Source: Scilla litardierei
Taxonomy: Eukaryota; Streptophyta; Magnoliopsida; Asparagales; Asparagaceae
Direction: 5' to 3'
DNA: 64,000 bases
Assembly: GCA_030789695.1 (NCBI GenBank)
Contig: CM061142.1
Coordinates: 155,716,714-155,780,713 of the forward strand
Position 1 is the stretch's first letter. Each line of letters starts with the position of its first letter. The notes beneath the pieces were generated by a model. The model was not told the DNA's origin. It did no database searches and saw nothing but the letters and a program-made list of their open reading frames with translations. Of the stretch, positions 9,840 to 20,330 are shown piece by piece. Position numbers and translations under genes: made by a program.

Positions 9840-12240
9840 ATGAGTTGGTCCCATATTCAGGAAAGAAATAAGTACTCTCAAATGAATGCAACTGAAGAAT
9901 CAAAATAAACAAAAGAAGCAAAAATTATATGTCAAGAGGATATTTGAACCCAACTACGTGCAAAGAAGCAATAATTATATGAAATAAAAGCAAACTAAAC
10001 ATGACCGAATAGATATTGAACCCACTACAATTAAACAAATGCAAACTAAACATAAGCGAACAAAAATGAGGAAAAACAGAAACTGCTGCAATTAGATGGA
10101 ATCCCACTACATTTAATCCTTTAATAAAACATTGAACCCATTCAAGAGCATCAATAGATAAACCCAGTTCAGTTATAACAACATCAATAGATAATCTTAT
10201 AATGACCAATGAATCTAGCATTCTTGTCGGGAATTGAAGAACCAAAGTACATCATTTCTTACTTAAGACTAACTGAAGTAAAACGAATGGGTAACGGGCA
10301 ATTTCTCAAATAGATGGAATGCACCAAATTACAATAAGAAGAATGATAATTTAAAAAGTAATAAAAAGAGTAAGCTTCTCCAATATATTTTCTCAATCAG
10401 CAAAAGAGTAAGCATAACCCAAACATAATAATGCAAAATAACAAAATGCTCGACACCTCCAACTCAATCTGCTCAAATCTCCCCTAAATAATAGGCTTAA
10501 AAAGATTAAGCCGAAAACAATCAACTAATGATCTCAACCCATTAGAAAGGGATCAACTTTAAAATTTGAAATTTCCAGTTGCATACCAAATTTCCAGACA
10601 TAGCTTATGGATAATTTCCAGACATAGTTGCCAAACAGTATATCCAAATTTATTTCCACATGTCCACATAATGCAAAAGTTGGTTTTAAACTATGTTTGT
10701 GAAAAAATTATTACGTATATACAACTGGAAGGGCTTTAAAATCAATTATATACATGTATGGAAAACATGATAACAAATAAGAAGTAATTAGAAAGGCAAC
10801 CTCAAGTGAGGGCCTTCAAATTGGCTTCGTGACTCGGTCCAGAGCATGTAAAATTTAAAACCACACGTCTTATAGATTTAACCAGATGAACAATGCTAAT
10901 CCAAAGAAGCACGTCAGAACCCTGAGTGACTCCAAGCAACCAAAATAGAACTGACTATGGTTATGCTTGCAGATGAACTGTTGTTCACTATTACAAAAAT
11001 ATGTATCCAAGTTTTGACTTCGGCCAAACATTGAGCTAATTTAAAACGTGGGTTTCAGATTTTATGCTGTTCCTCTGTAGGATTGCAACAACTATTCTTA
11101 AATGAAGAAACAACCATCACATTCAATTATCACTCCAATAAAACCAATATCGAGCGGGCCACATATGCATGCTTTTTGTTTTGTGTGGGTGCAAAATCAT
11201 CATAGAAATCAGCATATTATATATATCACTCTAAATATCTCTTGCTCAATATGTTCCAAAATAGTGAAGTGTGCAACATATAGATAGCAAGCTAGCATGT
11301 GACCCATCAATTTTTAGTTGGGAGATGATGAAAAAATGCATATGATGTTTCAACTGCCATGTGCTTGCATTGCATGTGCAGAAAATGTCACATTGTTTTC
11401 CATAAATATATTTCACCTGCAATATATATTTGAGCAACATATACAAATGCATGGACATGTAGTTCAGGAGATTATATTCAAAGATACGAAGCAAAAGAAA
11501 TGATGAATTAGTTTTAGCGTTGAACTTTGAAGTCAATTCAGCATATAACAAAAGTGCGGCACAAAATTAAAAAGTATGTGCATCGTATGATCTGAACACT
11601 TTATAAAACCCAAATAAATTCAACAGTAAAAGAAGTAAACGTTAAACATTCAGATATTATTCATTTATCAATTAATAACCATCACCGGATCAAAACTTGG
11701 ATACATATTAATATTAACGGAGATGAGCAAAACTTGGATACATATTCAAATAATATTCGTTTATCAACAGAGGAATTTGACTTTGGCCAACAAAAATGCA
11801 TGATTAAATATCCACCCAAGGAACTCATATATAGGAAATAACATTAAGCCCTCACTCTGGACATAAATAGTTGTGCATTAAAGGCAATATGTGGTTCTAC
11901 TTAATTCAGTCGCACATTGTGTGAATACGTAATGCAAATTAATTTTTTCCAAATTATCAATCACTCTTCTTACCTGGTTGACCAACTTTAAATTATTTGT
12001 AGCAATGGCTTTCAGTTCTGGGACAAAAATTCTCCAAATCAACAGCCGCATAGCATCGGCCAGAGTCTTTACAATCACAAAACAACTATTACTTCTCCCA
12101 CAGTCCCCTCTCCGAATAAATATTTCACATCTCCTTTCCTAAAAACCAAAACGAAAAAAATAAAAAAAAGAAATGCCAGAGGAATCACATATAAAATGAA
12201 AATAACAATGACAAAATTTAATGCAAAAAATTGAAAATGA
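9840..12240. other. AT-rich intergenic DNA, no gene called
   Basis: Several minus-strand ORFs of 60-106 codons exist, but none has a family signature. One at 11878-12078 has a protein-like stretch (PELKAIATNNLKLVNQV) that might be decayed coding sequence; I cannot support more than that. Confidence 0.5.
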
Positions 12241-12243
12241 TAC

Positions 12244-12441
12244 CGGGAAGTTGAGAATGGTGTCATGGTCCCATTACTTCAATGCTGCTAAGTCATATGC
12301 ATGAGCTGCATCTGATTCATAATCATATGCCCCTGTAAATTTTTTTAAAAAAAATCCCCAAAATTATAAAAACTCATTAAATATGGATAAATATGGATAA
12401 TTGTATTTTTTTTGCATTAGATAAAAACTTACCCAGATACA
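12244..12441 (-). pseudogene. AP2/ERF (ANT/WRI1-type) micro-exon and 89-bp exon, broken
   Basis: On the minus strand an 89-base exon (12332-12244) sits between acceptor TTTACAG and donor G|GTATC. It encodes AYDYESDAAHAYDLAALK, then a stop codon where the family has Tyr, then WDHDTILNFP. This is the second half of an AP2 DNA-binding domain of the AINTEGUMENTA/WRINKLED type (family consensus AYDxExAAAxxYDLAALKYW). One intron upstream, 12441-12433 (TGTATCTGG followed by GTAAG) matches the family's 9-base micro-exon coding V-Y-L-G, and the phases join correctly. Its acceptor is CAT rather than CAG. The stop and the lost acceptor make this a pseudogene or captured fragment. No neighbouring AP2 exons are convincing, and a hAT element sits 150 bases upstream. 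Confidence 0.65.
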
Positions 12442-12592
12442 ATGCATTGCAACATCGATTGAATTCAACCCACCAAAAGAAAAAAAGGAAAATAAAAAAC
12501 AAATATTAAGCTGAATCCAATCTATTATAAATTTAGAAGAAGGAAACCAAGAAATTAACAGAAATAGAACCGTGATCGCCTCGTATCGCAAT

Positions 12593-13479
12593 TAGGGGTG
12601 GGCATCGGGTTTATCCGATTTTTAAATCAGATCCGAATCCGAAACCGATTTATTTCGGAAGGGGTAAAAACATCCGAAAGCCGATTCCGATAAATCGGTT
12701 CCAAAGAGAACAATCCCGATTTCGTAATCGGGCCACATCACGAGGACCGAAATCCGATTCCGATTCTGCCCAATGAGTAAAGAGTGACGAACATCGCTTA
12801 CTTAACCAGCAGCTACCAGGCCCAAGCCCAATTGCGGAAGTCGGTCTCCCACTCTCTAACTTATAGCACAGTGGTACCCATAATTTGCCCGATGTGGGAC
12901 TATCTTGCCGCACCATGCAGCGCTCGCTCCTGCGAGGGCCGGCCGCTGTTCTCCTTTACTTTGTACCACATCTGTGGGAATATGAATAATCAAAATGTTA
13001 AAATTGCTTATTTGTGATCAGAGCGATTAATGAAACAACATGCTGGCCGTGGATGCTCCTTCAATCAACGGTCAAGTGGCTGAAGAACTATTGCAGCGAT
13101 TGTTGATTCACCCTCATACTTACGGTTTCAGCGTCTAGTTACTTTAACCGATGTGGGATCATTTTGTGACGCCTTTGCAGCTCTCGCTCTCATGCGAGAT
13201 CCGGCTTATCTTCTTCTTTTATTTAGTCCCACATCGGTGGGAACAAAGAACATTACATTGTTTAAATAGGTTGTTCGGGCCTGCTTGTGTTAAATATATA
13301 AGCAGAATCGGATCGGAACTCAATGTTTAGTGTGTAATCCGGTTTCCGATTCCGGTTTGATTTGGTTTGTAAATTGTTACCCGAATCCGAATCCGATTTT
13401 TGTTTGACCGGATATTCGGAATCGGTTTCGGTTACGGAATCGGGTCCGGAAACGGAACCGGTTTTTTTGCCCACCCCTA
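12593..13479. mobile_element. Non-autonomous hAT-type transposon (887 bp)
   Basis: The element begins TAGGGGTGGGCA and ends TGCCCACCCCTA, perfect 12-bp terminal inverted repeats. It is flanked by identical 8-bp target duplications ATCGCAAT (12585-12592 and 13480-13487), the hAT hallmark. Subterminal zones are rich in short CCGATTCCGA / TCGGAATCGG motifs on both strands, as expected for transposase binding. There is no transposase ORF. The middle carries two related segments, each with CGATGTGGGA boxes and an inverted partner. Confidence 0.88.
13225..13270 (+). promoter_or_regulatory. snRNA-type promoter signature (USE plus TATA) inside the hAT element
   Basis: AGTCCCACATCG (13225-13236) matches the plant snRNA upstream sequence element consensus RTCCCACATCG. 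TTTAAATA starts at 13261, leaving a gap of 24 bases, the spacing associated with Pol III-type plant snRNA genes. A run of seven T (13462-13468), a possible Pol III stop, lies near the element end. Two reverse-oriented boxes occur at 12890-12900 and 13149-13158. Activity is inferred only; no snRNA-like body is visible. Confidence 0.4.
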
Positions 13480-13487
13480 ATCGCAAT

Positions 13488-14734
13488 ACACAATAATTAA
13501 CCAACAAATCCAATTCTTTTATAGCAGTCAACTATAAAAAACATAAAGACACAATAATAATATCAATAAATAAATAAATCAAATCTACTTTACCTTTGAT
13601 CCCTGAGTGGAAAATCCCAAATCCAACCCAATAAAGAGAGTTGTTAACCTGCATGAGATCGTATATGACTCCTCGGTTCGATTTTTCTATTTCCATTGCT
13701 CGATTCATTCATCGCCAAAGACCCTCAGCCTCGACTCCAACTTACGTATAGATTCGCAACCACCAATTCAAAACCCTAAAAGTGGAATCAAAATTTCATG
13801 AAAAGATTAGGCCTTTCTGAATAAAAGTTACTTACCAACAAAGATTGGACGCTGTTGGTCTGGGGGAATCCGCACAAAACCAGAATGCAAACCAGCAAGG
13901 CAAATCAGAATGCAATATTAAATATAGATCAAACCCATCAGTCCCACACACCCCCATCAATCCTTCTCTTTTGTTAATAATTTCCCAAAGCAGAAATAAA
14001 AAGGAAGACCCAACAACCCAAATCTTCAAACCTTAATCCAAACCACACCAAAAATCAAAATTTGAAGATTACCAAACACAAAAATTCATGTTTTTAGAAT
14101 GCCCAGACGAAGAAAAACATAAAATCAAAAAGCATCCCTGCTTTACCTCCAGATCAAGGCCGGCACCACGTAATACACATCATGTTTCAGAAAGAATCTT
14201 CAAACCCCAATCCAAACCACACCAAAAATCAAATTTTCAAGATTACCCAACACACAAAATCATGTTTTTAGAAGAAAAATAGAAAATCAATTAGCATACC
14301 TGCTCTTCCCCCAGATCAAGTCTTTCCCTCTTGAGCCGGGTCAAATGAGGGTTTGATCAAAACGTGATTTGTGTGAGGGTGTACCACAAGCAGATTTAAG
14401 CAAAGGGTGTACCCAAATCAATTAGCATACCTTCGAAAATCCGTTCAGATTCAAGCAAGCAAAACAGATGGAGGAGGAGGTCCATACCACAAGCAGAGGG
14501 TGTGAGGGTTTGAGGTTTGAAGGAAGAGTGCGTTGGGAAGCTGAGCCTTTCCCCTAAAATTTGATAACAACGCACTCTTCCTGCAAACTGGTGTTAGAGA
14601 AGGTACCAACTTCTTTTAACTTTGAAATTAAAAGTGTCTTGGAATGATTGTGAAGAAACAAGATTCATTAAATTAAACAAAGTAAAAAAATTAGCTGAAA
14701 AAAATTCAGCGGTACAAAAACTAGTGTAAAAAAT
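13488..14734. other. Intergenic DNA with an internal direct duplication
   Basis: No recognisable gene. Two related segments, 14022-14157 and 14195-14320, share TCTTCAAACC..AATCCAAACCACACC, CATGTTTTTAGAA and CCAGATCAAG in the same order. This is a diverged direct duplication of about 130 bp. Confidence 0.6.
14022..14320. repeat. Diverged direct duplication
   Basis: Copy 1 (14022-14157) and copy 2 (14195-14320) share blocks CCAAACCACACCAAAAATCA, CATGTTTTTAGAA, and CAAGTCT/CAAGGCC endings after CCAGAT, with indels between them. Confidence 0.7.
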
Positions 14735-15332
14735 TTAAGTTAATGCCGAAGGCGCCCGCGCCGTAGGTGCCCGCTAAATTTTTTTACGTTAATTTGTTGT
14801 TCCACGCTGAAGGCGCCCACGCCGAATTTGTTATTCCGCACCGAATGTGCTCATGCGTTGTTCCGCGCCAACAAACAGCGTCTGCGTAATTTTCTTACAC
14901 TAATTTGTAGTTCCACGCCAAAGGCGCCCACACCGAATTTGTTGTTCCACGCTAAATGCACTCGCGGTTTGTTCCGCGCCAATTTTGTTGTTCCCTAGAT
15001 TTTTACGCTAATTTGTTGTTCCGCGCCAAAGGCTCACACGCCGAATTTGTTGTTCCACGTCAAATTTGTTGTTCCGCACCGAAGGCGCTCGTCGTTGTTC
15101 CGCACTGAAGGCACCCGTGCCGTATTTGTTATTTCGTGCCAAAGCCGACCGCGTCGTATTTTTTGTTCCGCGCCGAAGGTCCCCATGCTGAAGGAGCCCG
15201 TGCCTGCTAAATATTTTTACGCTAATTTGTTGTTCTTTTAAATTTTGGTTGTGAAAATAATTTTTTGGGAACAAAGATTTCTCGGGGAAAAATCTTAAAT
15301 GAACCATGCCCGCGGGCACGTGTTATGACTAG
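14735..15332 (+). mobile_element. 3' end of a Helitron with a GC-rich minisatellite
   Basis: The right end has the canonical plant Helitron terminus: a perfect 12-base palindrome TGCCCGCGGGCA (15307-15318), a 10-base spacer, then CTAG (15329-15332) followed by T. To its left, 14735-15235 is a degenerate minisatellite with units such as AATTTGTTGTTCCGCGCC and GAAGGCGCCCG. The 5' end (a TC-type terminus after A) was not found, so the left limit is only the start of the minisatellite. The element could extend further left and include the gene fragments there. No Rep/helicase is visible, so this copy is non-autonomous. Confidence 0.7.
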
Positions 15333-15350
15333 TATGTATGTATGTATGTA

Positions 15351-15420
<70 letters not shown>
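15333..15420 (+). repeat. (TATG)n(TG)n microsatellite
   Basis: About five TATG units run into more than thirty TG dinucleotides. The array separates the Helitron CTAG end from the left limit of the pararetrovirus locus. Confidence 0.95.
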
Positions 15421-15423
<3 letters not shown>

Positions 15424-15431
15424 TTAAGATA

Positions 15432-16055
15432 TTGGCAGAATTCACCACGTTCTTTTTTATCAGTAAGTCTATAAGACTTCAGTTAATGCCGTAGCTTCAT
15501 ATTATTGCACAAAGCTAAACCTTCTTTAATACATGCATCAATAAGAGTTCCGTAAGTGAATAGCTCAAAAGGAATAATTCCTCCATTCTTAACTTTGAGC
15601 TGATTACGAACTCTTTCAGCAAATAAATTTGGTAGTCCATCTATAAACTTGGACTTTCAGTGTGTTCGATTAGCATCTCGAAGATTCATTACTCTACTCA
15701 AGAATGTATCTTTGTACCATCTGAAATATGTTAAAGATGGACACCTCAAGTTTTGTAACAAAGTTCTAATTCTTTCACCATGGTCTGTAAAAGCACCAGT
15801 AAAGTGATTAGTTAGTGCCAATATCAATATGTTCAAAGCATCTTCATTCTGTGCACCATTTTCTTGTTTTAGTACATTTAATATTTCAGAACGGAACTCA
15901 GATGTGAGATAGTTATCCCACCAGCCCTTTAAAATGCCAGTAAAACCACAAGTTATAAACTGAGCAATAACTTTGTCAGAATTATTATTCTAACGATAAA
16001 CAGTGGAATATATCATCATACGATGCACAGTGGCAAAGATCTGATTGTCGGATAA
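15432..16055 (-). pseudogene. Pararetrovirus capsid-region fragment, left end of the viral locus
   Basis: On the minus strand this matches the capsid core seen at about 56700-57300. It includes the region where that copy reads a GWWDNYL motif (here near 15900-15930) and ends near 15432 in the stretch just before the zinc knuckle. Stops and frameshifts break every frame. At its right it is fused within a few bases of shared sequence (ACC) to the remains of a primer-binding site, and at its left it stops at the TG microsatellite. It is a displaced piece of a component A genome. Confidence 0.7.
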
Positions 16056-16800
16056 ACCAATTTCTACCAGGATGTACAAAGGTGTATAAAGAACACCAAA
16101 AATAAATGCTTACAGCTTGAAACCGTAGTCTTCAAGCTCTGGCTCCAGTTTACAAAAACTAAAAATTAAAAAGGAAAGAAAGAAAGCTCAGAAAAGATAC
16201 AAGTGTATAACACTGAGAGAGGTCGATATTCGATCTAAAGAAGTTGGATAAAAGTTCGATTCTGAAGAAGAAGCCTTCTGCAACCTTTTATAGTTGTAAT
16301 GGCTACTTACGAGTGATCCCTTAATGACATCTGGCTGATGAGTACGTAGTCCTCTCCCCCAAATAGTGAAGATGCTTCAATAATTTGGGTTGAAGCGACA
16401 TAAAGTTGCTACCACAGTAGACGATGCGTCTTCTTATGGCTGCGTGAGAATCTTCACTGTGCCTTTTGCGATTCTTCTTCGTCTTTTATGGAAATTAGTC
16501 ACTGGTGATGAACATTGCACTTCCACTAAGAGCAGCTCCCCGAGGCTCAACTCAAAGTAAAGTGAGATAGGTGTCGGGTACTCCGTGGGCCCCATCGTGC
16601 ACCGAATCTTCTTTTCTTTGGTCTGATCCTATCTTTGGGAAAAGTCTCTGACCTTATCTTCAGAGGAGGCAGAAGAGATATATCTCCACAAAAGATAAGT
16701 ATAACTTTTACAGAAGGTAAAATCTATTTTACCCAGAAAGAGTATAACTCTTTATAAGAAATATCTTATAATTCCTCGATACCTTTACCTTTAGTATCTT
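16056..16800 (-). promoter_or_regulatory. Viral intergenic/promoter region downstream of unit 1
   Basis: This non-coding segment is repeated between all units. On the minus strand it begins just after the ORF2 stop, includes a box CTTTTATAG / TATAAAAG (16285-16292), then about 230 bases of transcribed leader toward a primer-binding site, of which only ACCA remains here. It holds the pregenomic promoter by position. A GCTGTAAGTATT-like splice donor lies near 16108 (here GTAAGCATT). Confidence 0.65.
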
Positions 16801-17045
16801 TGGAATTCATAATAATATCTTTACTGTATTCTTCCGAATCGAGGGGGGAGGAAGAGCAATACAGGTGGACGAAGTTATACTTCGAACCATCCCAATTAAA
16901 GACTTAAAATCAAAGAACCCAATCTTGTAAATGTCCCTATTATGAACATATGGAATTGACCACTTATTAAGTGATTCCAGTTTTGACGGGAATTCCATCA
17001 AACAGACATTCTTAATCCCTTTACTCGTATTAAGAGTCATTGCAG
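16801..17045 (-). pseudogene. Chimeric MP-ORF2 remnant of the defective mini-unit 1
   Basis: On the minus strand an ORF starts at 17040 with movement-protein N-terminal sequence (SLNKWSIP and YKIGFFDFKSLI). It then switches, near 16880, to the Gly/Ser-rich part of ORF2 (MVRSITSSTC), and next, in another frame, to the ORF2 C-terminus (MNSKDTKGKGIEEL, stop). Capsid, zinc knuckle, protease and most of ORF2 are missing. The pieces keep genome order, so this looks like a large internal deletion of component A, about 1.1 kb from primer site to primer site. Confidence 0.7.
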
Positions 17046-17147
17046 AGGTAGAAGCAAGACCATATCATATTAACATAGTCCTACTTACTCGTACTCCATG
17101 ATAATATCTGCAAGAAGCAAACTTAGCCAATCATGGCTCTAATACCA
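17046..17147 (-). other. Primer-binding site and shortened leader of unit 1
   Basis: On the minus strand TGGTATTAGAGC (17147-17136) is the Met-tRNA primer site with one substitution. The leader that follows is only about 100 bases long and jumps straight to the movement-protein start (GTCTTGCTTCTACCTCTGCA), so most of the roughly 550-base leader of other A units is deleted. Confidence 0.75.
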
Positions 17148-17894
17148 ATTTCTACCCGGATGTACAAAGGTGTATAAAGAACACCGAAAAAAATACTTAC
17201 AGCTTGAAACCGTAGCCTTCACGCTCTGGCTCCAGTTTGCAAAAACTATAAATTATAAAGGAAAGAAAGAAAGCTCAGAAAAGATACAAGTGTATAACAC
17301 TGAGAGATGTCGATATTCGATCTAGAGAAGTTAGATAAAAGTTCGATGCTGAAGATGAAGCCATCTACATCCTTTTATAGCTGTAAGGGCTCCTTACGAG
17401 TGATCCTTTAATGACAACTGGTGGTTGCGTGCGTAGTCCTCTCGCCAAATAGTGAAGATGCTTCAATTATTTTGGCTTAAGCGACTTAAAGTTGCTGCTA
17501 CAGTAGACGATTCGTCTCTTTATGGCTGTGTGAGAATATTCACTGTGCCATTTGCGATTCTTTTTCGTCTTTTTTTTGAAATTAGTCGCTGGTGATGAAC
17601 ATTGCTCTTCCACTAAGAGCGGCTCCCCGAGGCTCAACTCAAAGTAAAGTGAGATAGGTGTCGGGTACGCCGTGGGCTCCATCAAGCACCGAATCTTCTT
17701 TTCTTTGATCTGATCCTATCTTTTGGAAAAAGTCTCTAATCTTATCTTCAGAGGTGGCAGAAGAGATATATCTCCACAAAAGATAAGTATGACTTTTACA
17801 AAATGTAATAATTATTTTACCCAGAAAGAGTATAACTCTTTATAAGAAATATCTTATAATTCCTTGATAAATTTAGCTTTAGTATCTTTGGAAT
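17148..17894 (-). promoter_or_regulatory. Viral promoter/terminator region between units 2 and 1
   Basis: Non-coding, closely similar to 23859-24600 and 28620-29320. The TATA box TATAAAAG is at 17372-17379 and the splice-donor-like AGCTGTAAGTATT at about 17195-17205. Blocks CGGTGCTTGATGG-like and AGCCGCTCTTAGTGGAAGAGC are conserved in all copies. Together these mark it as the pregenomic RNA promoter. Confidence 0.7.
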
Positions 17895-19185
17895 CCATAT
17901 TTATATCCCAAATATCCTCAAAATCATTGGGATCTTGGGCATCTGGGCAAGATATATCCATACACTGAATATCTTTAAAGTGGTTTGAGTACGATCACTC
18001 TGAATAGACATAGCATCAATATAGTCAAAGACTTCAAGGAATTGTCTTTTCATATGTTGAAAACATTTCTGCTGAATTTCAGCTTCAGTGTCCAGAGGGT
18101 ATTTCCTCCACATAGATTTTGCCAATTTGGCCATTGAATTCTCACAATGAATCTCCGCAGACATAATCAAGGATTTTAAAATTCCTTGTAATAATCTCCT
18201 TAATCTATTGGCATTTTTCTTAGACAACGATACTTGCCCACCAACGGGTGTGATTACGCCTTCTCAGCGTGGGGAGATGAAGGTCATCCCAAGCAGCTTC
18301 AAGAGACCAATTCCAAATCCACGGGATCTCGGTTTCAATAAAGAAATAGGCTATGCATAGCCCATCATGAAGCTCACTCTCCTTCATTTTTTGAATAATA
18401 GGGTGAGATTCCACCTAAGGATTGTATAAATTCAAAATAGGTTTTGGTAAAATTGCTAAGTCAGCACCATACCGACTCCACCAATCATAAAACCAATTAG
18501 GAAGGCCCTTATAAAGAGCTTCTGGGAATAGCTTCATGAACCAAGTATGTTTACCTCTTTGATATTGGTAGATAAACATATTATAAAATGCATCTTTGTA
18601 ATCCCAATAATTGAATTTATAAATTTCTTTATTGGTGGTCTTAACCAATGGGAATTTCTGACTAGGATGCATTGCCCATTGAGAAGGAAGTATAACTTCT
18701 TTAATGATACATTTACTGAAATTTGGAGGAACCAAATGGTTTTCATTACTCCAAAAATGAGTAACATACATACCCTTTTGGGTAAGTATCATTTTCATCC
18801 TGGCTCTAGGCTTTAAGCATAGAGTAGGATAATATGTTGAGTCTAAATATTTAGATCTTAGTTTCTCAACATCATTCATCAGAGGAATATCCTCTTGTTC
18901 TATATAAAGAACAATATCAGAAATGGTTTTAGTAAACCAATCTGTATCTTTCTTGATAACCTCAGAGTATGACTCTGGTATTTTCTCGGGATCATTTAAA
19001 TCCTCTATTCCCTTAGAAGAAGATGAAGATGGAATATTTTTATTACCCTTCTTGGAGATAGTCCTCCAGGAATTGGGATGGTTCAAATTATAACTTCGTC
19101 CACCTGTACTGCTCCTTCCTCCCCCCGTGAGGAGGGTTGGCCACGGTTCATTTCCACCCTGCACATAAGAGAAAATGTTGTGCAC
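17895..19185 (-). pseudogene. Component A ORF2, unit 2 (unknown function), frameshifted
   Basis: The first 256 codons (19185-18415) are open. A Gly/Ser-rich N-terminus (GGGRSSTGGRSY) is followed by a region containing SDIVLYIEQEDIPL, then FYNMFIYQYQRGKHTWFMK and LPNWFYDWWSRYGADL. The rest (18414-17895) continues in shifted frames to the C-terminal part ending in a DTKGKG-like sequence region. Aromatic WFxxWWxxxG motifs of this kind occur in the accessory ORF of florendovirus-like endogenous pararetroviruses; I know no function for it. It directly follows the protease, with no reverse transcriptase between them. The same ORF in unit 4 is split by a retrotransposon. Confidence 0.65.
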
Positions 19186-19259
19186 ATTTTGAGAAAGTGA
19201 GTACTAAAGACTAATATAGTCTTGTCTTCAGAGAAGAATATGACTTCATAAGACAGTGT

Positions 19260-20330
19260 AGATAAAAACGATCTTCAATCAGGGTTATAAACCCGAGTCT
19301 GTTTCTCTTTGAGAAAAACATTTTTGACATCGTTTAATAAACGAGTCTGAGGATCAGTTATGAACTGAAACTGTATTTCTTTGACGTTATAAATGGCTTG
19401 AATACCATATGTGTCTATTCTCTGCATAGGCAGTATATTATGCAAAAAAGGTGTTCCCAAAATAATGTATTGTGCAAGATTCTTCACAAGAACACACGGT
19501 ATAGCAAGGTTGTAAAAAACGCTAGGCGCTAGGCATTCGGATTGCTAGCGCCCAGCGCCCAGAGAATTAATCGGGGATTAATCGGGGATTAATCTGCCTA
19601 GGAGGATTTGCAGTTTTTAATTATTTTATTTATTTTTATATAATATATTTATGTTAATATATAAAAATAAATATATATATTATTTAAAATACATCAAATA
19701 TTTAATACATACTTAATCAAATCAAGTTTACCTACTTTAGAGTATTTGTGTGCAACAAAATAAAATTGAAAAGATACTCTTGTTGAATTAAGCTATTTAC
19801 CAAAAAAACGCCCAGACACCGCCTAGACACCGCCTAGGAACCGCCCAGGAACCGCCTAGGAACCGCCCAGAGCGCCCAGACACCGCCCAGAACACTTAGG
19901 CGGCCGATTAATCCCAAAAACGCCCAGATTGACCGCCCAGGCCATAATCGGGGCGTTTACTGGCCGCCTAGCGCCTAGGCGCCGCCTAGGCGGCCGCCCA
20001 GGCCGATTTTTAGAACACTGCGGTATAGTGATACATGTATCATGGACACATATATGAGCTGAAGGTAACTTGAATTTTATATCAAGATGATTACCTCCTG
20101 CACTACTCAAGGATTGCATGGTTGGCTCCAATAATTTGGAACCAATAATTTGGAAGGTACATTTCCATCACGAATGCAGTTAAGATTTGTACCACTATCA
20201 ACCAGAGCTATAAGATCTAGAATACAGACTTGTTTGGATATAACCAAAGTCACATTGATATACCATTTCTTAAATGTTACTTGTTGTAACAAATTTAGAA
20301 ATTCATCCTTTTGGGATGTCTTAGCATTAT
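19260..20330 (-). pseudogene. Viral aspartic protease, component A unit 2, split by a MITE
   Basis: The minus strand encodes IALVDSGTNLNCIRDG, the retropepsin DSG active-site loop (usual DSGA, here DSGT), and after the inserted element HIILGTPF-type sequence (here QYIILGTPFLHNI), the second conserved protease strand. A 516-bp hAT MITE (19505-20020) interrupts the gene. After the protease the frame ends at TRVYNPD-stop, the same place as in unit 4, and ORF2 follows. Confidence 0.75.
19505..20020. mobile_element. Non-autonomous hAT MITE (516 bp) inserted in the viral protease
   Basis: Termini CAAGGTTGTAAAAAACG and, on the other strand from the right end, CAGTGTTCTAAAAATCGG form imperfect inverted repeats. 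Identical 8-bp target duplications CGGTATAG lie at 19497-19504 and 20021-20028. The arms are full of CGCCTAGGCGG / CCGCCCAGG motifs around an AT-rich centre. There is no ORF. It inserted after the virus integrated, since the uninterrupted protease is seen in unit 4. Confidence 0.88.

Noticed and set aside
12784..13017. ORF inside the hAT element as a transposase remnant
   Set aside because: It has no hAT dimerisation motif and overlaps promoter-like repeats; the element is non-autonomous.
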